From positions 32,589,803-32,653,802 of the forward strand of contig NC_052619.1 of assembly GCF_016545825.1 (NCBI RefSeq): a stretch of DNA of 64,000 bases. The letters run 5' to 3'. Under the pieces are notes generated by a model. It saw only the letters and a list, made by a program, of their open reading frames with translations, ran no database searches and was not told the DNA's origin. A program made the position numbers and the translations under genes. Positions 11,630-20,720 of this stretch are shown piece by piece; position 1 is the first letter of the stretch, and every line of letters starts with the position of its first letter. This DNA comes from Eucalyptus grandis (taxonomy: Eukaryota; Streptophyta; Magnoliopsida; Myrtales; Myrtaceae).

Positions 11630-11921
11630 CTAAGTCGACCGAAAGACAAACCTATATGGCAGGAGTGTCCAACATCGTAAGTTAAAAGCCACGAGCTTCC
11701 TGTCTTATTGAACTTGCTCCAGTGAATAATAGCTCCAAAAACATATGAAAATTTTATCATCTTTCAACAGAACTCCTGACACTTGGCATTTGGCAAATGT
11801 CAACAAATAAACCGATCATCAAGCTTCTCTTCTAAGAATCCTCTAGAATAGGAGCAATAGATATCATTATTATGATTACCACGAGCTCATTAAACTCAGG
11901 AAACAGCAATTAAAGAAGAAC
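11630..11921 (-). other. Leader or promoter segment of the RING ligase
   Basis: About 290 bp lies between the RING start codon (11629) and the PGI1 junction (11921/11922), and is the same as left-arm 4980-5271. On the minus strand it ends cttag before the ATG, so it may be the end of a 5'-UTR intron. No recognised protein is encoded. Confidence 0.55.
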
Positions 11922-12507
11922 GGCGAAATTGCAGACCGCGTCAAGCGTGCTCTCAATCTGCGCCTTCAGGAATCGGCTCTCAATCTGCGCCTTCAGGAAT
12001 CGGGCCGGCGCGAGTTCCGACTTCCTCAACCAGTAGTGCCCGACCATGTGGCCCTCGTCTGGGCCAGGTTCGCGATCGCGCCCTTCCCCAGCTCCTCCAT
12101 CGCCTTGAACGCGGCCTAAAACCGAAGCTCTATCTCCTCCATGAACTCGTCCGTGAACCCGATTCGGCTCACGTCCAAGGAAAATCCCTAGCTCCGGTGC
12201 TGGTGTAGCCAGTCTACGTACCTAGTCCACAGCAAGCGGGAATCCTTCTCCAGCCCTCTAGCCCGCGCCTCTCCTCCTTCGCCGCGCTGTCGGCCCTGCC
12301 TAGGTCCACCGAGATCTCCCTTGCGACCCATCGGGCCAGCGACAGGGACAACACTCGGTCAACGACGGGAAGCCTGGCGCTGCTTAGGAACGAGACCAAA
12401 GCCGCCTCCCTCCTGTCGGAGGCCGACGGCTTCGCGGCGGAGGCCGATAGCGTCTTCGGCCTGAGGGAGGGGGAGGACGAGCAGATGCCAGAGACGGAGG
12501 ACGCCAT
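11922..12507 (-). pseudogene. PGI1: Plastid glucose-6-phosphate isomerase exon 1, captured fragment (right copy)
   Basis: The ATG at 12507 (minus strand) opens MASSVSGICSSSPSLRPKT, followed by SLARWVAREISVDLGRADS. The same later blocks as in the left copy follow in other frames. It shares the left copy's lesions: the stop after LHQHRS, the stop after the Phe of EIEL.F, and the extra bases after the Ala-Asn of IAN. Sharing shows that both came from one already damaged copy. Its own changes include the 27-bp tandem duplication at 11951-12004. The upstream leader frame stays open from 12819, so a long Pro/Ser-rich ORF runs through the ATG. I consider that a by-product of GC bias. Confidence 0.88.
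11951..12004. repeat. 27-bp perfect-type tandem duplication
   Basis: Units 11951-11977 and 11978-12004 both read tctcaatctgcgccttcagg followed by aatcgg. The left arm has one unit only, so this arose after the arms formed. Confidence 0.9.
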
Positions 12508-13082
12508 CGGCGGCGGCGGCGGCTCGGAGTCGGAGTTGATGACGAGTTCGTTGGAGGGAGGGAATCGGACGGAGGCCCAAAGTTGCCGAGAGACCAACGC
12601 GAGCAGAAACCTTATGCTCGATCTCCACGTTGGAAACAATCGAAGGCGAAGGTTTGAGGAACCAGCTGCGAGGCGACCTAGCATATGGTAGATGACCGGC
12701 AAGGCTTTTTGGAGAGGCGGAGGCGGAGGCGGAGGCGGAGGGGGTGGGATGCGCTGAGAAGAAACAGAGGAAGTGAGTGCAGCTCGTTCTCTGTGCGCTC
12801 TTCCACGAAAGAGAAACAAAACCTAAAAAATTCAAAGTGTGGAGAGAGAAAATTTAAGCGGGAGCGTTGCGCATTTATTACACATCCTTTCTTCTGCCAG
12901 CCGAGCCGAGCCACCAGCCGAGTTATTTGGGAGAGAGGAGAGAGAAAGAAGCGCTGAGTTGAGGAACAGAGTGGAGAGAGAGGGCAGAAGACGCCAAGTG
13001 GGGCCCACCCCTCCACATGGCGCCTCGTGAGTGGCCGGGGACCACGCTGACGTGGAGGTCCCGGACCGCCCAATATTTTCTC
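12508..13082 (-). promoter_or_regulatory. Probable PGI1 promoter and 5' leader, captured
   Basis: This is minus-strand sequence upstream of the PGI1 ATG, present in both arms (left counterpart 3854-4422). It includes a CCGCCT run near 12720-12740 and a GC-rich leader ending in Ccg triplets just before the ATG. I infer promoter content from position; I see no unmistakable TATA element. In the right arm it could now drive the PGI1-RING chimera. Confidence 0.45.
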
Positions 13083-13605
13083 GGGGAAGTGAGGCTGATA
13101 GCCTGTCTGTCAATGGTTTTGGGAGGGAAAAAAGTAAAATAAGTTTGGGGTGGAGGGAAATGGACAAAGGAAAGAAAGAGTGGATTTGAGAATTTTTTTT
13201 ATAGAAAAATTAAATAAATGAAATTGAAAAATAATTTCGAAAAGTAAAAGTATTGAATTTTGAATAATGATAAATTTTGATCATTCTAAAAAATCATGAA
13301 TTTATTTAAATAAATTGATTCTAATTTTTATTAATTATTAATTTTATCAATAACTTTTGTTAAAATTAAAAATATGTTTCGCCTTAGTTATGAATATATC
13401 TTTCAAATTTCAAGTGAATTGATTTATTAATATTATTAGTGTAAATTTATTATAGGCTTTATTTATTTATTTATGAATTTGAATCAAATTAATTAAAAAA
13501 AAAAATTCATTTAATATTCAACGTATCGCAACGTGTTGAAATTCTTTATTTTTTAGAAATAACGTGTCGACGTATCATGTCGTGTCGGACACTCGTGTCG
13601 CGTCG
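13083..13605. other. Right subterminal region of the Pack-MULE, AT-rich
   Basis: Positions 13180-13550 are strongly AT-rich with no coding signal, unlike the GC-rich left subterminal region. At 13560-13605 the gtgtcg/cgtgtc words return next to the right TIR. Confidence 0.6.
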
Positions 13606-13632
13606 CGTGTCCGTGCTACATAACTTACCATC
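13606..13632. repeat. Pack-MULE right TIR plus right target duplication
   Basis: TIR cgtgtccgtgctacata (13606-13622) followed by acttaccatc (13623-13632). There is one mismatch in the TIR and one in the duplication relative to the left side. Confidence 0.8.
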
Positions 13633-13965
13633 ACAGGACCAGCAAAACTGGAGCCTCAGAATTAGCATAATCGCAGATAAACAAACGTGTTCGCAAAGTT
13701 TGGCAGAAAGCGGGAGAAATTCGAAACGACGTTTTCTACTGTTCTGCTTTAATTGTTATGGCGGTCATTTCGATTCTTTCCCGCTTTACAATCTTGTATT
13801 CGCCGTCACGGACCCAACGACACCTGAGCCTTAGAATTAAGAGAATCGTTGATAACCAACGTGTTCGAATCAGCAGCCATGCTGAGCAAAAGATTGCCGG
13901 AAGCTGGGAGACATTTGAAGGGGGTGTTTCTACTATTTCTGACACATGCTTATTGCGCAGAAGAC
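13631..13965. repeat. Diverged tandem repeat, period about 175 bp
   Basis: Unit 1 starts near 13631 (tcacaggaccagcaaaactg) and unit 2 near 13806 (tcacggacccaacgacacctg). Both continue with gagcct(c/t)agaatta, an acgtgttcg word and a ttttctac/tttctac stretch. The left flank of the Pack-MULE at 3195-3269 belongs to the same array. Unit 2 joins both halves without an insertion and so records the empty site. Confidence 0.8.
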
Positions 13966-15524
13966 TAGTGAACTCTTCGGAGGATTAGAGGCATAAAATA
14001 GTGAACTAAAGAGTGCCTTGGTCAGTATCTTAATGCCCTCATGGCATTTCGGCCTCTTGCATTTTGTAGGCATAATCGGAATTAAGATCGGACTCATAAT
14101 GACTAACTCATACTTATTTCATATCCCTATAAGTAAATGATAAATATAAATTAGTATTATTATGTAGTTATCGTCACATATACACTAACAATAATGTTAT
14201 TTTTTGATAATAAAACCATTTTTATTTACTGCTTACGACACCCGTCTACAATCTAAAGAAGTGCTAAAAATTAATCATTTTACACTTGATGGGAATAATT
14301 TTGTTTGGCACCTCTTATTAAGATTGACTTAAAAGTTTCAATTAAACCAAAAAAGTCATTCAATGAGTTAAGTAAGGGGTTTTCAAATTCATTCAATTAA
14401 AAATAATAATTTATGGTAATTAAAACCTCACCAATCATCTTGTTAAAACCTATCTATAATGACCCTCCCTCCATGTGTATGGTAAGAAATTAATAATATT
14501 ATGTGACAACTATGTTGCGACCAACCGCTCAATATGGAGTGAAAGTAAGTTTAGGTGTATTACCTAAAGGACAAATCTTCGGCCCATGATTTATACGTAG
14601 GTTTTCTCAAGCTCAAACCTCACGCAACATTAAATGTTCAAATCGATGGTATTAAAATTTTCTAAAAATAAGTCGCTACCAATCTATTAGGGTCGATTAG
14701 AAACCAAGTGAAATATGGAAGCATACTTTACTTCCAATGCAATTAGAGAATCTAAGGTTGGAGATTTGATTACACTAATTGACTAATTATTGCCATTTTG
14801 ATAATTAATCTTGTTCATTTAAAAAAAAAATTATCAAGCAGTCTGGACTGATTTTAAGTCTATCCATTAACCTATGAGGCGATCATATGGACGTGCAATC
14901 AATAAAATAATAATTGGCAACCAAGGAAGCATCAAATAAACTACAAGACAAAATGAGCACCTAATACTAATAAATAAGAAAAATACCATTCCTAACTAGG
15001 CCAACGGTAATCAACAATCGGTATAATGAAAGTGCTCAATCAATTGATAATTTTCTTGAAAATGAAACATTGACACCCTACCGCAAAACCCTAGGAGTTT
15101 GTTCAATTCCAAACACGATTTTTTATCAACAATTTTCACACATTTTAATTGAAAACCATTCAAAATCAGATTTTTATGTCTTCAAATTTTTTGAATTATC
15201 GGGATATTATTATTATTATTATTTTTTGTAAATAATTTTTTAATTTCGAAAATAGCGACCTGGGCTGTTGTGGACTTTCAGGTCGAACCATGGATGCTAA
15301 AGGCCTAGAAAAAGGAAAGGGCTTAATGAAATCAAGCCCAATCCGGCCACTACAAGACCAACTCCAGGCCTACTCAGCTGAAAACAAACCCAATCAAGCC
15401 GAATTAAGGACAACACTGACTACTCCTTTTTAAGCCCAAATTAAAAACTCCGAGGCCAAAGCCCAAATTCACCGAAAAAAAACAATCCGAGGCCAAGGCT
15501 CGCTAGAATTTCGAGTAAAAGAAT
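13966..15524. other. AT-rich interval, probably decayed LTR retrotransposon
   Basis: No gene is seen. On the minus strand, 14900-14513 resembles the 3' part of the long LTRs elsewhere in the window. It has ctaatcgaccc...ggtagcgactt, comparable to ctaatcgacc...gtggcgactcc at 47366-47403, and ends ggtcgcaaca at 14513. This suggests an old LTR remnant in minus orientation, but I cannot place its other end. Confidence 0.4.
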
Positions 15525-15904
15525 CCGTTTGGTAACGACACAAAATTTCTACTTGGAATAGAAAAAGAATAGAAATGCATTTGGTAACGCAACAACTTCT
15601 TGTTTGTATTTATTCATTTTTATTCTTGCCGACGGATCGCCGCCCGCCCACCCGCCGGTCGCGGCCGCCGGCCCGTCGCCCACCGCCGCCCACCGCCGCC
15701 GCCATCGGTGGCTCGGGCGGTTGACGGTGGTCGCGGCAAGAAAAGGAAATAAAAGAAAATTAAAAAAGAAAATCAGCTTATTTCTAGAAATTGTTCCGGG
15801 ACAAGAAGCAAAATTTTTTTGCTTCTCATTTCTCGCTCCAAATCTATTCTCGGGCTAACTTTTTATTCCGGGAATAGAAAAACAACAGCGTTCTACCAAA
15901 CAGG
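15525..15904. mobile_element. MITE-like element with GC-rich core
   Basis: The left end reads ccgtttggtaacg (15525) and the right end reads cgttctaccaaacagg (to 15904). These are imperfect inverted copies. A second gcatttggtaacgc lies just inside the left end. The core (15630-15730) is rich in CCG. There is no coding capacity beyond random frames. I could not define a target duplication, so the superfamily is uncertain; PIF/Harbinger or hAT are candidates. Confidence 0.6.
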
Positions 15905-17460
15905 TTTTGTTTTTTTTTGTTAGGGAACCAAAGAATAGAAATTTTGAGGAACAGAAACGTTGTCATGCAGCACCTAAATGAGCCCAAAGTCTACTTCTCT
16001 TGGATGCTCCCTCCTCACCGATTCTCCAGTCCCATAATTGTTGCCTCCTTCGAACACGTCCAGAATGCTCAAGATCACAGATCATCCCATAAAGCGCCGG
16101 CACTTCGACGACAATCCAAACCCATTCTATCCCGAGACCAATAATGATACACTTCACCATCAAGAGTCTACGGTTCATTCCCTCACCAACCTTTACCGAC
16201 ACAACACCACAGAAGCACTGAACGAGACTCGAGAAGTAAAGCCTATTGAGCCATGGCGACAAAAACAACAAAAAAGAAACACCAACGTGTGTTGAGGTTA
16301 ATGATGGATTACCGTCAAGTGATTCCCATCATTACACATTCGAAGCAAGTCGAAATCGGAGGTAAATCTACACGAACTTGGTTCGAACGCTTTGTCGAGC
16401 ACGTGACGCACGGTGGATTGAAGAGAGCATGTTAAGCATATTGCAAAACTCGAACCCGCATCCAGACTTCAAACATGCTCGAAATCAGAAATAAAGGCGC
16501 AGTAAAAGCCCCACACGCATATGAATTAACAAAAAAGAACCAAGTCTCATGGCCAAAACCAACAAACGGAATTCATATCTCCTTCAGGCATTTTGACAAA
16601 CGGTCGGCATACGCTACTAAATGAGGGGTTCCCGGCCCGAACGAGGACTCGAACCTACGCCGGCGACCTCAACGCACGACATCCAGGGATACCGGCACAA
16701 ATTTCAAGGGCGACGTGACCCGGAGCTCGCCCGAGCCGAACGGCCGCGAGCGCCCGCCCGACGACGCCTAAAACGGGGCAGAAGCAGGGGACTCGGGGTA
16801 TAGACGAAACCAAGGGCGGTCGCAGCAGTGGCCCTACCCGGCTCGACGGCAACGTATGGAGGGCGAGCTCGATAGGTCGGACTACGTCCGGTCGCCTCGC
16901 ACGCCTCCGAACCGGGATCCTCGGGAAGTCGACGCAACTCGACACAAATGAAAAAGAAACGCTCGAAACCTACCGTAAGGAGAGGCGCGTGTCGGCAAGG
17001 GTCGACGGCCGAGTTCCAAGCACGATGGCTACCGGGGAAGCCCTTCACTCACGACCTCACCCTCTCTACTTCTCGCTCTCGCTCGAATCTCGCCCGCCGC
17101 TCTCTCTGTCTCTCCCCAAACGAACGCCCGTGTCTGACTTGCTCCTCTCTCGCCTTTAACTTCCCCGGCTGGTGCGCATGGCTTCCTGGGACGCCAGCCG
17201 TCTCTGCGGGCCTGGTCCCTGACCACCACCAACTCCGGTCGGACGCTCCTCCTGTCCCCTCTGCCTCTTCTGCTCGTACCCGCCTCCTTCACCGTAGCAG
17301 ACGGCCCGAGGAAAACAGGGAAGGAGGAGGAGGGGAGGGCCGGGCTTGGAAGAGAAAGGGAAATGGGTTGGACCGGCCCACGTAGAGAAAAAGAAAAGGA
17401 GGGAAAAAGAGAGACGCCGGGCCCGGGCTAGCCTGCCCCGGGCCCGGTCTGGATTTTAAT
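15905..17460. other. Unassigned interval, GC-rich from 16600
   Basis: I recognise no protein. Frames at 15960-16440 on either strand lack family features. From about 16620 to 17440 the GC content is high, with gggcccgggctagcc and its partner gccccgggcccgg at 17417-17445, then a sharp change to AT-rich sequence. The pattern of a GC-rich block followed by AT-rich sequence resembles the long LTR at 44949-47562, so this may be an LTR remnant. Confidence 0.35.
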
Positions 17461-17774
17461 TTTTTTAATTAATAATAATTAAAAATTTTAATTTTTTTGA
17501 AAATTTTAATAAATTATATTGATATCGATGTAACTGCTCCTAATATCTATACGCTTATGTAATTTTATTATAATATTTTTTTATGGGCTCAAAACCAATC
17601 CCTAAGTTTCTATGCTAATAATCGAGTCATTCAAATTTAGGTAGCAACAAGCTACAATCTTTATTTCAAGTTAGTTGTTCAAAAGACTTTCTCTTTACAC
17701 TTTGCATCTCTATCTGTTTACACATATTATCGAAGAGCCTTTTATTTCTATTTTTGATACTTAAAATTCAATAC

Positions 17775-17846
<72 letters not shown>

Positions 17847-18059
17847 TGGGTATAGCACATCAAATGCACCTCATATTTTCACAACTAAAGAATCAGTTGA
17901 GACAAATAAAAAAAAAAAAAATTTTGCAATAATTACCACTTTGAAAAAAAGTGGCCCTATTGGAATTTTCTTTTTATTTTCTTAGTTTCGTGAAATGACT
18001 CTCTCTAAAGGAAAAAAAAAAAGTATAAGTGAAGTCCTTTTATTTTTCGGAAAAAAGGG
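17461..18059. other. AT-rich interval without genes
   Basis: Apart from the microsatellite at 17776-17847 and several A or T homopolymers, I see nothing definable. Confidence 0.5.
17776..17847. repeat. TTA microsatellite, about 24 units
   Basis: An uninterrupted TTA/ATT run of about 72 bp. Confidence 0.97.
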
Positions 18060-18915
18060 GATATCCGCACTATAAGATTTAAATATCATAAGAAAGTGCA
18101 ATTTAGTCTTAAAATTTGCAAAAACAGCAATGAAGTTTTAAAACTTGTCAAATTGATGTAATTAAGTAGTCTCCCCTAACTCTGTCCAATAACACTTATG
18201 AAAAATGTCGACATGACTTGTTTTATTATTATTTTCTCTCTCATATGTGGCTAAAAAAAAAGAAGAAAAAGGCTAAAACGACGTCATTTGGGTTTGGATA
18301 TGATTTTTTTTCGTCTAATTACTTTTGGATTAAATTTGAAAAATATTTTAAATTTGAAATATCATATTAAAAAAAAAAAAAAAAGGAGGAAAGAAGTTAA
18401 ATCGATACAGGCTCAGATTGCCTCCGCCGCTTGACCCTCACTAAGGAGGGTTGGGGATGGTAGGAGATGGTCAGCCAGGGGTTGTTGTTTGCATGGGTTA
18501 ATGGTCTGTGGCCGAAGCCCAATGACCCTGTCGACCATACCCCACCCTCCTCGGCCTTCCAGGCGAGGGCTCCAGCCCTCCCCACCTAGTTTCTCCTTTT
18601 CTTCTTCTTTTTATTAAAAAATTGCTGTAAATTATTATATTAATTTAAATAAAATTATATAAAGAATCATATTTATACGAAAGTAACGTTGATTTAATAT
18701 TTTATTTTATGATTTAGCCAAGTCAACATCACGTAAAAGAGGGAAAATATTTGAAAAAAAAGCTACAATCAACATTTTTCATTATTCAAATTGGATGGAG
18801 TTAACAGACGGAGTCAATTGTATAAATTTAATACTTTTCAGGATTTAATTATATTTTTTTATGAACTTTAAAATTTAATTACACTTTTATCATAAGTTTT
18901 AGGATTTTTAAGACA
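18060..18915. mobile_element. Possible non-autonomous element with long imperfect inverted ends
   Basis: The left part (18115-18220) and the reverse complement of the right part (18760-18910) share, in the same order, a (g/a)t(c/a)aaattga-like word, a taact(c)tgtccaat / taactccatccaat word and atgaaaaatgt. The core at 18400-18590 is GC-richer and has no recognised product. The ends are diverged and I cannot define exact termini or a target duplication. Confidence 0.4.
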
Positions 18916-19066
18916 TGAAAATAAAAAGAAGAAAAGAGCCCTTTTTTTCTCTTTTCGTCACCGCCGTTAGGAAGGACGTCATCATTCGCCTTCTTGACTT
19001 CGACGCTCCGATGGCAATTAGACTCGTCGTTATTGCAGCGGGTTAAACATTCAAAAATAAAATAAA

Positions 19067-19782
19067 ATGCACCGACTCGACTCAAGACTCAATTTCCCTC
19101 CATTTTTTTTTTCCTGTTCATCTGATCTCTGCCTCCTTCTCCGTCTTCCATTCGCGCGCCCCCTTTCTAGCGAGGAGGGATTTCTCTCTCTCCGTCTCTC
19201 TACACTCGGTCACTGCTGGATCTCAATCCGCCATCAACATGTTTTCTGGCGAGCGTCGCATCTTTCTCTTCGATGAGAGCAGTCTGAATTCCATTACTAC
19301 GTCCTGTAGAACATTCAGTCCATCCACCACAATTTTGGCGGAGAAAGAGGAGTATGATGATGATGGTAGGGCCGCGCTCCAAGGTGTTCATGCTGCTTTC
19401 TCATCCTCATCTCAACTTCGACGCTCCGTGCATCCGAGTTAGGACGAAGAGGAGGTTCTCTCTGTCTCTCTCCCCCTGTATCTGTATCTGGTGTCTAAAT
19501 TTGTTCCGCTTGGTTCTCGATTTCTTAGCATTTTCGTTAGGGTTTCGAAATTGTTGTTTGCGACGAAATGCGAGGACGTGTCGGTTCTTTTCCCATCCTG
19601 TTTGATTCTGGAAGATCAGCGCGATCAGGATTTTTTTTTTCTCTTTTTTGCCTCCTGGTTTTTGGTTTCCGTTCCGTTTGTGATATTGGTCGATGAATAT
19701 CAGTTTCTAGCCAGTGCTTAGATTTATCTGGAAAAATGAGTTCCGAGGCTCTATGATAGTAAATTCTAGTTCTGTGAACTAG
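19067..19782 (+). other. Region upstream of the ubiquitin-like pseudogene
   Basis: Pyrimidine-rich stretches (19090-19200, 19455-19480) and agggtttcg near 19540 look like a plant 5' UTR followed by an intron. The intron would end ctag at 19782, just before the ubiquitin-like reading frame. The short frames here show no family features. Confidence 0.4.
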
Positions 19783-20720
19783 GTGATTTTGACCCTGGAG
19801 ATCTCCAAGAAACTGACCATCGTAGCTAATAGAAACTCAACCGTGGAGCATATTAAGGCCTTAATTGACGATAAGGAGAAAATCAATGATGAGTATAGTA
19901 TGCAGCTATTTTTTGGAGGGAGGCCTCTCAAAGAAGGGGGAAGACTCACTGATTATGGCATCTATGGTCGCACCACGATCCGTGTCCTCCTTCAGGACTT
20001 GGCTAGGATGACAGTAATTGTCCATATCCAATCGGCTCAGAAATACTTGCTGTTGGATGAGAGGAATCTGGATACTGTCCAAGATGTTAAATTGATGATT
20101 CAAGCCATGGAAGGGATTATGCCGGATGATTTTGCTCTGTTTTTTGGTGGAGAGGCCCTTGCAGAGGACTGGACCCTCGCCTCACTCAACTTGCCCCAGA
20201 GCCCACATTTTATTTGGTTTTAAATCCCAAAGAACACTTGTCGGTCTTTGTCGATATGTCCAGTCGCAGAGTCAGGGTAGACGCTAAATTTTGGTTCACT
20301 GTGGTCTTGTCAAAGCTTTGGCCATAGCAAAGATGTCTGCGTAGGTCATGAGCTCTCATTTGGTCTATCGTTGGGAGCAGCTTGAGGATCACAAGACCTT
20401 AGCTTGTTACAGCATTGCGGATGGCTCTATCTTACTATTGGTGTCTCCCTATGCTCCATTTCAGATATTTGTCAATTGCAGGAATGGTAAGACCGTTGCT
20501 CTTGAGGTTTGCAGCTCTCACACAATCGAGGAAGTGAAGAACAAGCTTCTTGATAAGCTGCCGGTGAGTGTGCCGACTAAATTGCATGGAATTGCTTATG
20601 CAGGAAAAGGCTTATTGATGACTGTGACCTAGCAAGCTATGGCATCCAAGATAACTCAACCCTTTTTGGGATTTTTTGGCCTTTTCGTAAATCGTATTCC
20701 TTGAGTTTGTAAGTACTGAC
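19783..20720 (+). pseudogene. Tandem ubiquitin-like-domain protein, broken
   Basis: Four ubiquitin-like repeats follow one another. UBL1 is at 19783-19998 (LTLEISKKLTIVANRNSTVE...FFGGRPLKEGGRLTDYGI). UBL2 is at about 20005-20220 (MTVIVHIQSAQKYLLLDE...FFGGEALAEDWTLASLNL). UBL3 is at 20222-20460 (LSVFVDMSSRRVRVDAKFW). UBL4 is at 20464-20700 (IFVNCRNGKTVALEVCSSHT...AGKGLL). The fold pattern resembles plant polyubiquitin relatives, but none ends in Gly-Gly, so the domains could not be processed into conjugating ubiquitin. Frames shift after UBL2 (stop at 20221), inside UBL3 (also TAG near 20343) and inside UBL4. There is no ATG at the start: TAG immediately precedes GTG, where ctag could be a splice acceptor. 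A pseudogene is likely; unusual splicing cannot be excluded. Confidence 0.78.

Larger units (their letters stand above)
11496..13082 (-). repeat. Right arm of internal inverted repeat (about 1.59 kb)
   Basis: This is the reverse-complement partner of 3854-5405, separated from it by about 6.1 kb. It is slightly longer, largely because of a 27-bp tandem duplication at 11951-12004 inside the PGI1 part and an extra unit in a CCGCCT run. Unlike the left arm, it runs on without a break into the rest of the RING-ligase gene. Confidence 0.92.
3270..13622. mobile_element. Pack-MULE: Mutator-like element carrying host gene fragments
   Basis: The left end at 3270-3286 reads tatgaagcacggacacg. The right end at 13606-13622, reverse-complemented, reads tatgtagcacggacacg, so 16 of 17 bases agree. 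Direct duplications flank it: acttgccatc at 3260-3269 and acttaccatc at 13623-13632. A target duplication of 9-11 bp is typical of Mutator-like elements. Similarity between the ends continues imperfectly inward for some 60-75 bp as blocks built on gtgtccgacacg and cgtcgacacg. Inside are no transposase motifs, only pieces of PGI1, a RING-H2 ligase and NAA15 with introns kept, so genomic DNA rather than cDNA was captured. Movement would need a MULE transposase supplied elsewhere. A helitron or hAT origin is less likely because of the inverted ends and duplication length. Confidence 0.8.

Noticed and set aside
12214..12819. A 201-codon frame through the right PGI1 copy
   Set aside because: Its first third is leader sequence with Pro runs. 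Only the part from the ATG at 12507 matches PGI1, and it leaves the PGI1 frame before the end.
3270..13622. Helitron as the gene-capturing element
   Set aside because: The ends are inverted repeats with a 10-bp duplication. Helitrons lack both and insert between A and T with a 3' hairpin.
15960..16440. Overlapping frames on both strands as a possible small gene
   Set aside because: Frames conflict and show no recognised motif, signal peptide or splice sites.
16440..16700. tRNA-like B-box words (complement of ctcgaaccc near 16450 and of gactcgaacct near 16647)
   Set aside because: The flanking bases do not form a T-arm stem or any cloverleaf, so there is no tRNA gene.
17776..17847. CRISPR-like or regulatory array
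   Set aside because: It is a plain trinucleotide microsatellite with no spacers.
19238..19442. Frame starting MFSGERRIF as the first exon of the ubiquitin-like gene
   Set aside because: No convincing splice donor links it to 19783 and the frame has no similarity to known proteins.
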